From assembly GCA_025925195.1 (NCBI GenBank), contig JAICLU010000008.1, forward strand, positions 1 to 33,849: 33,849 nucleotides of DNA, in the 5' to 3' direction. The notes below the pieces were generated by a model. It saw only the letters and a list, made by a program, of their open reading frames with translations. It made no database searches and was not told where the DNA came from. The position numbers and the translations under genes were made by a program. Shown here piece after piece: positions 25,624 to 33,849 of the stretch; position 1 is the first letter of the stretch, and each line of letters starts with the position of its first letter. The DNA comes from Thermoleophilia bacterium (GTDB lineage Bacteria; Actinomycetota; Thermoleophilia; Gaiellales; Gaiellaceae).

Positions 25624-25872
25624 GTGGACGGGCTGTGGCTGCACGACCTCGAGTCACTCGAGGCGATCTCGCAAGACGACGACACGCGGAGGATCTTCCT
25701 CCGCATGGCAGCCATGTCCCACGACGGCCGGCTTCCCGGCTTTCTCGCCGAGCTCCAGCGCGACGACGAGCTCGACGACCAGACGAAGGATCACCTGACC
25801 GAGCTCGCGAACGACCGGCCCTTCCTGCTCGCGGTCGAGGACTACCTTCGCCGCACGAGTCACTTCCACTAG
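25624..25872 (+). CDS. Small acidic hypothetical protein (82 aa)
   Basis: GTG start; MDGLWLHDLESLEAISQDDDTRRIFLRMAAMSHDGRLPGFLAELQRDDELDDQTKDHLTELANDRPFLLAVEDYLRRTSHFH; protein-like composition, fills the gap to tRNA-Ile. Confidence 0.65.
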   Translation: MDGLWLHDLESLEAISQDDDTRRIFLRMAAMSHDGRLPGFLAELQRDDELDDQTKDHLTELANDRPFLLAVEDYLRRTSHFH

Positions 25873-25905
25873 CGACAGCGCCTCGCTACACTGCCGCCCC
25901 GGAAC

Positions 25906-25979
25906 GGGCGATTAGCTCAGTTGGTTAGAGCGCCGCTCTGATAAGGCGGAGGTCCGTGGTTCGAATCCACGATCGCCCA
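25906..25979 (+). tRNA. tRNA-Ile (anticodon GAU)
   Basis: Acceptor GGGCGAT/ATCGCCC, anticodon loop CTGATAA, T-arm CGTGG-TTCGAAT-CCACG. Confidence 0.96.
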
Positions 25980-25983
25980 TCGT

Positions 25984-26754
25984 TCAGGTGAGCAGCAGCC
26001 CGGCCATACGCCGGCGCGCGACGGCGATCCCGACGACTCCGATCGCCAGCAGGTAGGCGGCGTTCAGCGGGCAGTACCACGTGACGTGGCCGAGCGTGAA
26101 CGAGCGCACGAGCGAGATCGCGTTGTAGAGGGGCGACACGCGGACGAACCACTGCAGCACCGTCGGGTAGACGGACAGCGGATAGAACGTGCCGCTGAAC
26201 AGGAACATCGGCAACAGGACCACCTGGACGAGCTCGAAGTCCTGCCACGAGCGCAGAAACGTGGCGACGCCGATCCCGACGCCGGCGAACCCGAAGCCGA
26301 CGACCATCGCCGCCGGCAGCGCGAGCAGGCCCCACCACGACTGCACGGCCCCGAGCGCGGCCGCGGTGACCATGAACCCGATCGCATAGAGCAGTCCGCG
26401 GAACTGCGCCCACGCCGTCTCGCCGACGGCGACGTCGACCGGGCCGAGCGGCGTCGCGAGCATCGAGTCGTAGACCTTGCCGTAGCGCAGCTTCCAGAAG
26501 ACGTTCGTCGTCGCGTCGTACACCGCGCCGTTCATCGCGGCGGACGCGAGCAGCGCGGGCGCGATGTAGTGCGGATACGAGACGCCGTGGATCTTGCCGA
26601 CGAAGTGGCCGAGCCCGTAGCCCATCGAGAACAGGTAGAAGAGCGGCTCGAAGAAGCCGCTGAAGATCGTCATCCACGCACGGCGGTACACCATGATGTT
26701 CCGCTCGAACAGGAGGTGGCCGCGCGTGCGGGACGCGAGTGCGAACGCAGTCAC
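25984..26754 (-). CDS. ABC-2 type transporter permease (NodJ/DrrB-like), second copy
   Basis: RRAWMTIFSGFFEPLFYLFSMGYGLG, DSMLATPLGPVDVAVGE, LPMFLFSGTFYPLSVYP; GTG start overlaps upstream stop. Confidence 0.88.
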   Translation of the reverse strand: MTAFALASRTRGHLLFERNIMVYRRAWMTIFSGFFEPLFYLFSMGYGLGHFVGKIHGVSYPHYIAPALLASAAMNGAVYDATTNVFWKLRYGKVYDSMLATPLGPVDVAVGETAWAQFRGLLYAIGFMVTAAALGAVQSWWGLLALPAAMVVGFGFAGVGIGVATFLRSWQDFELVQVVLLPMFLFSGTFYPLSVYPTVLQWFVRVSPLYNAISLVRSFTLGHVTWYCPLNAAYLLAIGVVGIAVARRRMAGLLLT

Positions 26755-27506
26755 GTGACGAGCTTCTTCCGGTAGGCGATGCGCGCGAGCCAGACGCCGA
26801 CGACGACCCAGAGCAGCAGGTACGCGACATGCGCGAGCGAGCGCCAGAGCGTCGGGCCGCCGAGCGTCAGGTGGCGCGCCAGGTCGACCCCGTTCCAGAG
26901 CGGCGTCGCGTACGCGATCTCGCGCAGGCCGTGCGGTATGCGCGTCACCGGGAAGAACGTGCCGCTGAAGAGGAACATCGGCATGACGATGAAGCGGAAC
27001 AGCGGGTTGAACACCTCTTCGTCCGCGTACGCCGAGAGTGCCGAGATCGGCGCCGCGAACGCGAGCCCGATCAGCAGCGACAGCGGGATCGTCAGGATCG
27101 CGTACCAGGAATGGAGCGCGCCGAACGCGGCGAGCGCGGCGAGGTACAGGCACACCGACACCAGCACGCGGGTCGAGACGTAGAGGAGATGCCCGGCGAC
27201 GAGATGGCCGACGCGGAGCGGCGTCGCGAGCATCGCGAAGTACTGCCGGTTCCACTTGATCGCGCCGCGCACCGGGAAGCTCGACTCGACCGCGGCGACC
27301 TGCATCGACACGGCGGCGAGCAGGCCCGGAGCGACGAAGTCGAGATACGGCAACCCGAGCTGCTGCTTCTTGACGATCGAGCCGAGGCCGATCCCCATCG
27401 CCGCCAGGTACAGGACGGGGTTGAGGACGCTCGTCATGATCGTCCCGCGCCAGACGCGCCGGTAGACGGTCAGCCAGTACTCGTAGGCGCGGAGCGAGTA
27501 CTCCAT
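26751..27506 (-). CDS. ABC-2 type transporter permease (NodJ/DrrB-like), first copy
   Basis: YRRVWRGTIMTSVLNPVLYLAAMGIGLG, FAMLATPLRVGHLVAGH, MPMFLFSGTFFPVTRIP. Confidence 0.88.
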   Translation of the reverse strand: MEYSLRAYEYWLTVYRRVWRGTIMTSVLNPVLYLAAMGIGLGSIVKKQQLGLPYLDFVAPGLLAAVSMQVAAVESSFPVRGAIKWNRQYFAMLATPLRVGHLVAGHLLYVSTRVLVSVCLYLAALAAFGALHSWYAILTIPLSLLIGLAFAAPISALSAYADEEVFNPLFRFIVMPMFLFSGTFFPVTRIPHGLREIAYATPLWNGVDLARHLTLGGPTLWRSLAHVAYLLLWVVVGVWLARIAYRKKLVT

Positions 27507-27507
27507 G

Positions 27508-28428
27508 TCAGTCGACGAGCGTGCGCCCGGTCAGCCGCAGGAAGACATCCTCGAGGGTCGAGCGCCGGACGAGCACGCTCTGCGGGTGCAGGCGCTCGTG
27601 CGCGACCGGAACGAGCGCGTCGCCGTCGTCGGTGTAGAGAAGCAGCCGGTCCGGCAGGACCTCGACCCGCTGCACCAGGTCGCCGAATGCGTCCTCGCCG
27701 ATCTCCGGCGCCTCGCCCGCGAAGCGAAGCTCGACCACCTCGCGCGTCGAGTACTCCCGGATCAACTCGAGGGGCGAGCCCTCGGCGGCGATCGTGCCGC
27801 CGTCCATCACGACGAGCCGGTCGCACAGCTGCTCGGCCTCGTCCATGTAGTGCGTCGTCAGGATGAGCGTCACGCCGCGCTGCTTGAGGCGAAACAGCCG
27901 GTCCCAGACGACATGGCGGGCCTGCGGATCGAGGCCGGTCGTCGGCTCGTCGAGCAGCAGCACCTCCGGATCGTTGACGAGGGCGCGGGCGATCGTCAGC
28001 CGCCGCTTCATGCCGCCGGAGAGCGGCTCGACCTTCGAGTCCGCGCGTTCCGACAGCTGCACGAACTCGAGCAGCTCGTCGGCGCGCTTCCGGACGTCGG
28101 CGCGCGACAGGCCGAAGTAGCGGCCGTAGATGACGAGGTTCTCCTTGACGGTCAGCTCGTTGTCGAGCGTGTCCGCCTGCGGCACGACGCCGAGCCGGCC
28201 GCGGATCGCAGAGCCGTCCTTCACCGGGTCGAGGCCGAGGATGCGCAGCGTGCCGCCGCTCGGCGGCGAGACGCAGCCGATCATCCGCATCGTCGAGCTC
28301 TTGCCGGCGCCGTTCGGGCCGAGGAAGCCGAACGCCTCGCCGCGCGTCACGTCGAGGTCGATACCGGCGACCGCGGTGATCGAGCCGAACTGCTTCGTCA
28401 GGCCCCGTGCATGGATGAGCGCGTCCAT
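27508..28428 (-). CDS. ABC transporter ATP-binding protein (NodI/DrrA-like)
   Basis: GFLGPNGAGKSSTMRMIGCVSPPSGGTLRILGLDP, LSGGMKRRLTIARALVNDPEVLLLDEPTTGLDPQARH, LTTHYMDEAEQLCDR. Confidence 0.95.
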   Translation of the reverse strand: MDALIHARGLTKQFGSITAVAGIDLDVTRGEAFGFLGPNGAGKSSTMRMIGCVSPPSGGTLRILGLDPVKDGSAIRGRLGVVPQADTLDNELTVKENLVIYGRYFGLSRADVRKRADELLEFVQLSERADSKVEPLSGGMKRRLTIARALVNDPEVLLLDEPTTGLDPQARHVVWDRLFRLKQRGVTLILTTHYMDEAEQLCDRLVVMDGGTIAAEGSPLELIREYSTREVVELRFAGEAPEIGEDAFGDLVQRVEVLPDRLLLYTDDGDALVPVAHERLHPQSVLVRRSTLEDVFLRLTGRTLVD

Positions 28429-28442
28429 CGCGCTGACGGTAG

Positions 28443-29288
28443 CTACTGCCGTTCGAGCGCTTCGACGATCTCCGCGAGCTCGTGCTCGTCGGCGAACGAC
28501 AGCTCGATGCGCGACGCGGTCACACGCGCCCGGTAGCCCGTGAGCCGCTCGAGAGCGTCACGTGCACGCGACGCGAGCGCCGGGTCCACGGCGGCCGGCC
28601 GGACGCGCGGCCGCTGCTTCGCGCCAGCCCATTTCGCGCGCTGCTCGGCGGCTCTGACCGAGAGGCCCTTTTGGACGATCTCGCGTGCCAGGCGGCGGCG
28701 GCCCTCGTGGTCAGGCACGGCGAGCACGGCCCGCGCGTGGCCCTCGGTGAGCTGGCCGCGCTCGACCATCCCGAGCACGTCGTCGGGCAGGTCGAGCAGC
28801 CGGATGCGGTTCGACACAGACGGCTTCGAGCGCCCGACGCGATCGGCGACGTCGCCGAGCGAGAGCGCGAACTCGTCGAGCAGCACCGCGTACGCGCGCG
28901 CCTCCTCGACCGGCGTCAGCTGCTCGCGCGCGACGTTCTCGATCAGGCCGAGCAGCAGCGTGTCGCGGTCGTCACTCTCGCGGACGACGGCGGGGACGGT
29001 CGCCATCCCGGCCTCTCGCGCGGCGCGCCAGCGGCGCTCGCCGGCGACGATCTCGTAGCCGCCCGCGACGCGCGGACGGACGAGCAGCGGCTGGATGACG
29101 CCCTGCCGCCTCACCGACTCGGCAAGTCCCGTGCCGGCCTCGCCGTCGAAGCGCCGCCGCGGCTGCTTCGGGTTCGGGTGGACGGAGTCGACGGGGAGCT
29201 CGAGCAGCTCGGCGGCGCCCGGCTCGAGCCCGCCGACGAGCACTTCCAACCCGCGGCCGAGGCCTCTCCGATTAGGCGCGCTCGACAA
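28443..29288 (-). CDS. parB: Chromosome partitioning protein ParB
   Basis: NRRGLGRGLEVL, VHPNPKQPRRRFD, GVIQPLLVRP, YEIVAGERRWRAAREAGM, LIENVAREQLTPVEEARAY. Confidence 0.95.
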   Translation of the reverse strand: MSSAPNRRGLGRGLEVLVGGLEPGAAELLELPVDSVHPNPKQPRRRFDGEAGTGLAESVRRQGVIQPLLVRPRVAGGYEIVAGERRWRAAREAGMATVPAVVRESDDRDTLLLGLIENVAREQLTPVEEARAYAVLLDEFALSLGDVADRVGRSKPSVSNRIRLLDLPDDVLGMVERGQLTEGHARAVLAVPDHEGRRRLAREIVQKGLSVRAAEQRAKWAGAKQRPRVRPAAVDPALASRARDALERLTGYRARVTASRIELSFADEHELAEIVEALERQ

Positions 29289-30024
29289 GCTCCATCGCCA
29301 CCTTCCAGTACGCGTCCGCGCCCCGTGACTGGCGGTCGTAGGCGATCGCCGGCAGGCCGTGGCTCGGCGCCTCGGCGAGCCTGACCGACCGCGGCACCGT
29401 CTGCGTGAAGACGAGCGGCCCGAAATGCTTGCGCACCTCCGCCTCGACGTCGGCGGCGAGCCGCGTGCGTGCGTCGACCATCGTCAGGAGGACGCCGCCG
29501 ATCCCGAGCTGCGGGTTGAGGCGGCGCCGGATCAGGTCGATCGACTGCATCAGCTGCGACAGCCCCTCGAGGGCGTAGTACTCCGCCTGGACGGGGACGA
29601 GCACGCGGTCGGCGGCTGCGAGCGCGTTCACCGTCAGGGGCCCGAGCGACGGGGGACAGTCGAGGAACACGAACGAGTACTGCGACGTGCCGGAGGCGAG
29701 CGCCTGCGCGAGGTAGCGCTCGCCGTCCTGACGCTGCGCGAGCTCGACGACGGCCCCGGCGAGCTCGGGCTTCGAGGGGACGAGATCGAGGTTCGGGAAC
29801 TTCGTCCGCTTGGCGAGCTCGGCGAGCGGCGCGCCGTCGAGCAGGTCGTAGCTCGACGTCCCGTTCGCGCGCATGCCGAGACCGGAGGTCGCGTTCGCCT
29901 GCGGGTCGAGGTCGACGACGAGTGCCCGCTCGCCGGCCTCCGCGAGGCACGCGGCGAGGTTCACAGCGGTCGTCGTCTTGCCGACGCCGCCCTTCTGGTT
30001 CGCGAGCGCGTAGATCTTCGCCAC
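29272..30024 (-). CDS. parA: Chromosome partitioning ATPase ParA (Soj-like)
   Basis: MAKIYALANQKGGVGKTTTAVNLAACLA, VDLDPQANATSGLG, FLDCPPSLGPLTVNAL; 17-bp overlap with parB. Confidence 0.95.
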   Translation of the reverse strand: MAKIYALANQKGGVGKTTTAVNLAACLAEAGERALVVDLDPQANATSGLGMRANGTSSYDLLDGAPLAELAKRTKFPNLDLVPSKPELAGAVVELAQRQDGERYLAQALASGTSQYSFVFLDCPPSLGPLTVNALAAADRVLVPVQAEYYALEGLSQLMQSIDLIRRRLNPQLGIGGVLLTMVDARTRLAADVEAEVRKHFGPLVFTQTVPRSVRLAEAPSHGLPAIAYDRQSRGADAYWKVAMELVERA

Positions 30025-30060
30025 CCCGGCATTGTCGCGACAGCGCCAGACGACTCGCTC

Positions 30061-30618
30061 TCAGGCGAGCGGGCGCTTCTTGGCGACGCCTGTCCGCCGT
30101 GGGAAGCCCGGCGGGTTCGGCGCGAGCTTGGGCACGACCACCAGGCCGTCGCGCACCTCCGGCTGCCCGCCGCCCAGCTGCGCGGCGACCCGCCCGACGA
30201 GGTCGAGGTCGGCCGAGGGGCCGAGCCACAGCACCGCGGCGCCGCCGATCCGGACGAGCGGCAGCACCCACTCGATCGCCGTCGCCGGCTGCGCGAGCGC
30301 CTTCGCGAGCGCGACGCCGTATCCGTATGCCGGCTGCTCCTCGGCACGGCCCCAGACGACCTCGACGTTCGGCGGCGCCCACTCGCGCAGGAACTCGCAC
30401 TTCCGCCGCTCGGCCTCGACGAGCGTAAAGCGGCGGCCGGGCATGGCGAGCGCCAGCGGGATCCCGGGCGAACCGCCGCCGGAGCCGACGTCGGCGACCG
30501 GCCCGCCGATCATGCCGAGGATCGGCACCGCGCGCAGCGCGTCGTCGAGCAGCATCGCCCGGGCCTCGCCGAGGTCGCCGATCGCAGTCAGCCCCGGCGT
30601 CGCGACGACTGCTCTCAG
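30061..30618 (-). CDS. rsmG: 16S rRNA (guanine-N7)-methyltransferase RsmG (GidB), start uncertain
   Basis: VADVGSGGGSPGIPLALAMPGRRFTLVEAERRKCEFLRE, in the parA-jag position. First ATG is at 30555; conserved-looking N-terminus 'GLTAIGDLGEARAMLLDDALRAVPIL' requires CTG at 30618 or another start. Confidence 0.85.
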   Translation of the reverse strand: MRAVVATPGLTAIGDLGEARAMLLDDALRAVPILGMIGGPVADVGSGGGSPGIPLALAMPGRRFTLVEAERRKCEFLREWAPPNVEVVWGRAEEQPAYGYGVALAKALAQPATAIEWVLPLVRIGGAAVLWLGPSADLDLVGRVAAQLGGGQPEVRDGLVVVPKLAPNPPGFPRRTGVAKKRPLA

Positions 30619-30625
30619 CCAGGCG

Positions 30626-31327
30626 TCAGCCTGCGGGAAGGACGACGACGTAGCGATTGGGCTCCGTCCCCTCGGAGGTCGTCTCGACGCCCTCGTACTC
30701 CTTCAGGCGCAGGTGGACGACCTTGCGCTCGACCGCGGTCATCGGCTCGAGCTCGGCCCGCCGGCCGGTGTCGAGCACCTCATGCGCAGTCCGGACGGCA
30801 AGCGCCTCGAGGGTCGCCCGCCGCCGCTCGCGATACCCCGCGGCGTCGACGACGACCTCTTTGCGCCCACCCTCCGGTTGAGCTGGGCCGTACGTACGGT
30901 GCGAGATCGCATTCAGCAGGTACTGGACGGCGTCGATCATCTGGCCGTGCCGGCCGATCAGGAGCGCGACGTCGGCGCCGCCGTACGTGACCGTGATCGC
31001 GTCGTCGTCCTCACGAACACTCGCGCGGCCCTCGACGCCGACGGCGTCCATGATCCGCTGTGCCAGGCCGAGCGCGTCTGCCGCGGCATCGCTCGCCTCG
31101 TCGCCACCCGCCGCAGCAAGCGCCTCCTCCGGCGCATGCGCGACGACCCTGGCGGGCTCGTAGCCGACGCCGAGCAGCCCGCGCTCGCCCTCGGAGACGA
31201 CCTCGAAGCGGACGGCGGACTTGTCGAGACCCGGATGGCGCTGCTCGAGCTCGCGGAGCGCCGCCCACTTCGCCTCACCGACCGTCTCGCCGCTCGCCTC
31301 GACGGTCGCGCCCCCGCGCTCGTTCAC
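30626..31327 (-). CDS. jag: Jag family RNA-binding protein (Jag-N, KH, R3H)
   Basis: ASGETVGEAKWAALRELE, DVALLIGRHGQMIDAVQYLLNAISHR, RRATLEALAVRTAHEVLDTGRRAELEPMTAVERKVVHLRLKEYEGVETTSEGTEPNRYVVV; GTG start. Confidence 0.93.
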   Translation of the reverse strand: MNERGGATVEASGETVGEAKWAALRELEQRHPGLDKSAVRFEVVSEGERGLLGVGYEPARVVAHAPEEALAAAGGDEASDAAADALGLAQRIMDAVGVEGRASVREDDDAITVTYGGADVALLIGRHGQMIDAVQYLLNAISHRTYGPAQPEGGRKEVVVDAAGYRERRRATLEALAVRTAHEVLDTGRRAELEPMTAVERKVVHLRLKEYEGVETTSEGTEPNRYVVVLPAG

Positions 31328-32172
31328 CGCCTGCCGCCGGCCTTCTTCTTCCTGACCTTGCGCGGCGCGCCGGCCGGCTGTTGCGGCTTCGGCGGCGTCC
31401 CGTCCGGCCCGGGCCCGTTGCCGTTGCCGCCGGAGGAGCCGTCGTCCTTCGGAGGCGTCCGCGAGCTGCGCTTGAAGAGCTCCGGCGGCGGCGTCTTCGG
31501 CATCAGGCGCCGCGTGATCAACCCCTGGCCGACCGTCCACAGGTTCGTCGTCACCCAGTAGAGGACGAGGCCGGCCGGGAAGTGCGCGATCACGAACACG
31601 AAGACGAGCGGCATCGCCATGAAGAGCGTGCGCTGCATCTTGTCCGCCGTCGCCGACATGAAGAGCGTGGACGCCATCTGCGAGCCGACGTAGACGACGA
31701 GCAGCAGGAACCCACCCCAGTGCGAGGTGGTGTGGTCGGCGATCGACGGGATGAAGTGCAGGAACGAGAGGCTGCCCGGGTGCTGCGCCGCCGGCTCGCG
31801 CGCGAACGCGCGCAGCGAGTAGTACAGCGCGATGAACACCGGCATCTGGACGAGCATCGGCAGGCACGACGCGGCCGGGTTGATGTTGTTCTCGCGGTAG
31901 AACTTCATCAGCTCTTCGTTCTGCTTCTGCTTGTCGCCCTTGTACTTCTTCTGGATCTCCTTCATCTGCGGGGCGTAGCGCTGCAGGTTCTGCATCGAAT
32001 GGATCTGCTTGATGGTCAGCGGGACGAGCAGCATCCGGACGATCACCGTCAGCGCGACGATCGACCACGCCCACGGCAGGCCGATCGTCAGATGGAGCCA
32101 GTTGAGGACGTGCCGGGCGGCGTGCTCGAGCGGCGTCAGCGGCGAGCCGAGGACGAACGACGCGAGCATCAT
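31324..32172 (-). CDS. yidC: Membrane protein insertase YidC
   Basis: AWSIVALTVIVRMLLVPLTIKQIHSMQNLQRYAPQMKEIQKKYKGDKQKQNEELMKFYRENNINPAASCLPMLVQMPVFIALY; basic C-tail. Confidence 0.95.
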   Translation of the reverse strand: MMLASFVLGSPLTPLEHAARHVLNWLHLTIGLPWAWSIVALTVIVRMLLVPLTIKQIHSMQNLQRYAPQMKEIQKKYKGDKQKQNEELMKFYRENNINPAASCLPMLVQMPVFIALYYSLRAFAREPAAQHPGSLSFLHFIPSIADHTTSHWGGFLLLVVYVGSQMASTLFMSATADKMQRTLFMAMPLVFVFVIAHFPAGLVLYWVTTNLWTVGQGLITRRLMPKTPPPELFKRSSRTPPKDDGSSGGNGNGPGPDGTPPKPQQPAGAPRKVRKKKAGGRR

Positions 32173-32381
32173 TTCGTCACCGGGTCGAAGCCGCCGCGCG
32201 ACCACGGATTGCAGCGCAGGAGGCGCCAGCCGGCGAGCAGCGAGCCGCGGAGGAGGCCGCGCGTTCGCACCGCGTCGATCGCGTACTGCGAGCACGACGG
32301 GTGGTACTTGCACGTGGTCGGGAAGAGCGCGCCCGCGGTCGCGCGCCAGATCCAGACGAGCGCGACGCCGAGGCGATACAT
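32169..32381 (-). CDS. yidD: Membrane protein insertion efficiency factor YidD
   Basis: CKYHPSCSQYAIDAVRTRGLLRGSLLAGWRLLRCNPWSRGGFDPV. Confidence 0.95.
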   Translation of the reverse strand: MYRLGVALVWIWRATAGALFPTTCKYHPSCSQYAIDAVRTRGLLRGSLLAGWRLLRCNPWSRGGFDPVTK

Positions 32382-32731
32382 CAGGCGGCCACCTTCGACT
32401 GCGAGAGCACCTCGTCCACGCGGTCGCCGAGCCAGTCGAAGCCGTTCGCCGAGACCGCCTCCGGCAGCCCGGGCCGGACGATCAGTACGTAGTCGTGGCC
32501 CGCCGGCACCCGGTCGAGGCGGGCCTGCCACGTCTCGCGCAGCTGCCGCTTGATCGTGTTGCGCTCGACCGCGCCGCCGACCGACTTCGGCACCGAGAAA
32601 CCGAAGCGCGGCGAGCCCGGCTCGTCCTGTGGAAACCAGTAGAGGACGAGGAACCGCGACGACACGGAACGGCCCTGACGGTAGACGGCGTCGAAGTCCC
32701 GGCTCCGGGACAGACGGTTGACGCGCTTCAC
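32381..32731 (-). CDS. rnpA: Ribonuclease P protein component
   Basis: [57 protein letters not shown]. Confidence 0.95.
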   Translation of the reverse strand: MKRVNRLSRSRDFDAVYRQGRSVSSRFLVLYWFPQDEPGSPRFGFSVPKSVGGAVERNTIKRQLRETWQARLDRVPAGHDYVLIVRPGLPEAVSANGFDWLGDRVDEVLSQSKVAA

Positions 32732-32741
32732 CGGAGACAGC

Positions 32742-32876
32742 TTATGCCGAGAGGCGGGCGCGGCCCTTGGCGCGCCGCCGCTTCAGGATCGCTTGCCCGG
32801 CACGCGTCTGCATGCGCGCGCGGAAGCCGTGCTTGCGCTTGCGCCGGCGGACGTTGGGCTGGTAGGTGCGCTTCAT
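32742..32876 (-). CDS. rpmH: 50S ribosomal protein L34 (44 aa, not in ORF track)
   Basis: [44 protein letters not shown]. Confidence 0.97.
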   Translation of the reverse strand: MKRTYQPNVRRRKRKHGFRARMQTRAGQAILKRRRAKGRARLSA

Positions 32877-32949
32877 GAGAGAAAAAGGCGGCGGGGAGCC
32901 GTTCGAGCGGCGCAGTATAGCCGTCGCGGAGCCTTCATTCGTCCACCGT

Positions 32950-33060
32950 CTTTTCCACAGGCGAACTCCACGTGTGCAAGCCGTTTCGGGGAGTTACCCC
33001 CACGGTTCTCCACACCTGTGGAGGGAAAAACGACGCTTGAAAATCCCTGCAAAATCGCGG
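32950..33060. promoter_or_regulatory. Candidate oriC or dnaA regulatory region with DnaA-box-like sites
   Basis: TTTTCCACA 32951-32959 and TTCTCCACA 33006-33014 each differ from TTATCCACA at one base; the second is paired with inverted TGTGGAGGG at 33018-33026; followed by a locally A/T-richer stretch; between rpmH and dnaA. Confidence 0.6.
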
Positions 33061-33143
33061 CATTTGCAGCGGTCCGGAGGGTTGGTAGGGTGGGCGCTCG
33101 CACCGCGTCGAACAGCATCACCGACAGGGGGCAGGCCGCCTAC

Positions 33144-33849
33144 GTGGACCACCAAATCGAGCTGACCGCCGAGAGTCTGTGGCAGGAGGTTGCCGGTCGG
33201 CTCAAGGGCTCCCTGAACGAGACGACGTACGGCACGTGGTTCGGCGAGGCCCAAGGCGTCCGGCTGGACGGCGACCGGTTCGTCCTCGGCGTCCCGAACG
33301 ACTTCACCCGCAACTGGATCGAAGGGCACTTCCTCAGCCTGATCGGCGCGGCGATCCGCGACGTGACGGGCGAGGAGCGGCCGATCGAGCTGACCGTCGT
33401 CGACGGGCTCGAGCCGCCCGACCCGCGCCTGCCGCTCGACGACGAGGCGGAGCCCGCGGCGACCCGGCCGCGGCCGGTGGTCGAGCGGCTGCCGAGCCGG
33501 CCCGAGAGCGGCGGCTTCAACGCGAAGTACACCTTCGACTCGTTCGTCATCGGCTCGTCGAACCGCTTCGCGCACGCGGCCGCGCTCGCCGTCGCCGAGG
33601 CGCCGGCCCAGGCGTACAACCCGCTCTTCATCTACGGCAGCACCGGGCTCGGGAAGACGCACCTCCTGCAGGCGATCGCGCAGTACGTCAGCGAGCACAC
33701 CCGCGAGATGACCGTGCGCTACGTGACGAGCGAGACCTTCATGAACGACTTCATCAACTCGCTCCGCGACAAGCGCATCGAGGGCTTCAAGCAGCGCTAC
33801 CGCACGTACGACCTGCTGCTGATCGACGACGTCCAGTTCTTCGAGCACA
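33144..33849 (+). CDS. dnaA: Chromosomal replication initiator DnaA, 5' part, truncated by the window end
   Basis: GTG start; [95 protein letters not shown]; absent from the ORF track because no stop lies in the window. Confidence 0.97.
   Translation, partial: MDHQIELTAESLWQEVAGRLKGSLNETTYGTWFGEAQGVRLDGDRFVLGVPNDFTRNWIEGHFLSLIGAAIRDVTGEERPIELTVVDGLEPPDPRLPLDDEAEPAATRPRPVVERLPSRPESGGFNAKYTFDSFVIGSSNRFAHAAALAVAEAPAQAYNPLFIYGSTGLGKTHLLQAIAQYVSEHTREMTVRYVTSETFMNDFINSLRDKRIEGFKQRYRTYDLLLIDDVQFFEH

Noticed and set aside
1-33849. Defence island, prophage, integrative element or biosynthetic cluster
   Set aside because: No integrase, transposase, restriction/toxin genes, attachment repeats at the tRNAs, or NRPS/PKS genes seen; gene content is mainly conserved core functions.

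Overview
High-GC bacterial chromosome segment, most likely actinobacterial (Thermoleophilia-like is an inference from gene content and composition). It runs into the replication-origin region. The right end carries the conserved cluster parB-parA-rsmG-jag-yidC-yidD-rnpA-rpmH (minus strand), a rpmH/dnaA intergenic region with DnaA-box-like sites, and the 5' part of dnaA (plus strand, truncated by the window edge). Elsewhere there are: two tRNAs (Phe-GAA, Ile-GAU); an AAC(3)-like acetyltransferase; an NCS2 purine permease; a compact heme / cytochrome c maturation operon (UbiA-ccmA-ccmB-ccmC-ccmD-hemX-hemA-hemC-hemD-SAM hydrolase); a GT20 trehalose synthase-ALDH-moaC-mogA operon; an RsbW-like kinase; an HtrA-like protease; an M28-like protein plus sortase; moeA; a Ser/Thr kinase converging on a class A PBP; MscS; DUF2203; CPBP protease; a bifunctional nuclease; and a NodI/NodJ-like ABC exporter. 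I see no CRISPR array, transposase or defence island. The observations most worth a second look are: a tRNA-Phe directly abutting the only plausible start of the AAC(3) gene; an M28-family protein that has lost catalytic and metal residues, paired with a sortase; an unlisted 57-aa ORF upstream of the bifunctional nuclease; an rsmG with no ATG/GTG/TTG start covering its conserved N-terminus; three 11-bp tandem repeats in the promoter of the heme operon; a kinase and PBP with interlocked stop codons and matching Thr/Pro tails; and a short motif shared between the mogA/ubiA intergenic region and the dnaA upstream region. All functional names come from reading the protein sequence, with no database search.
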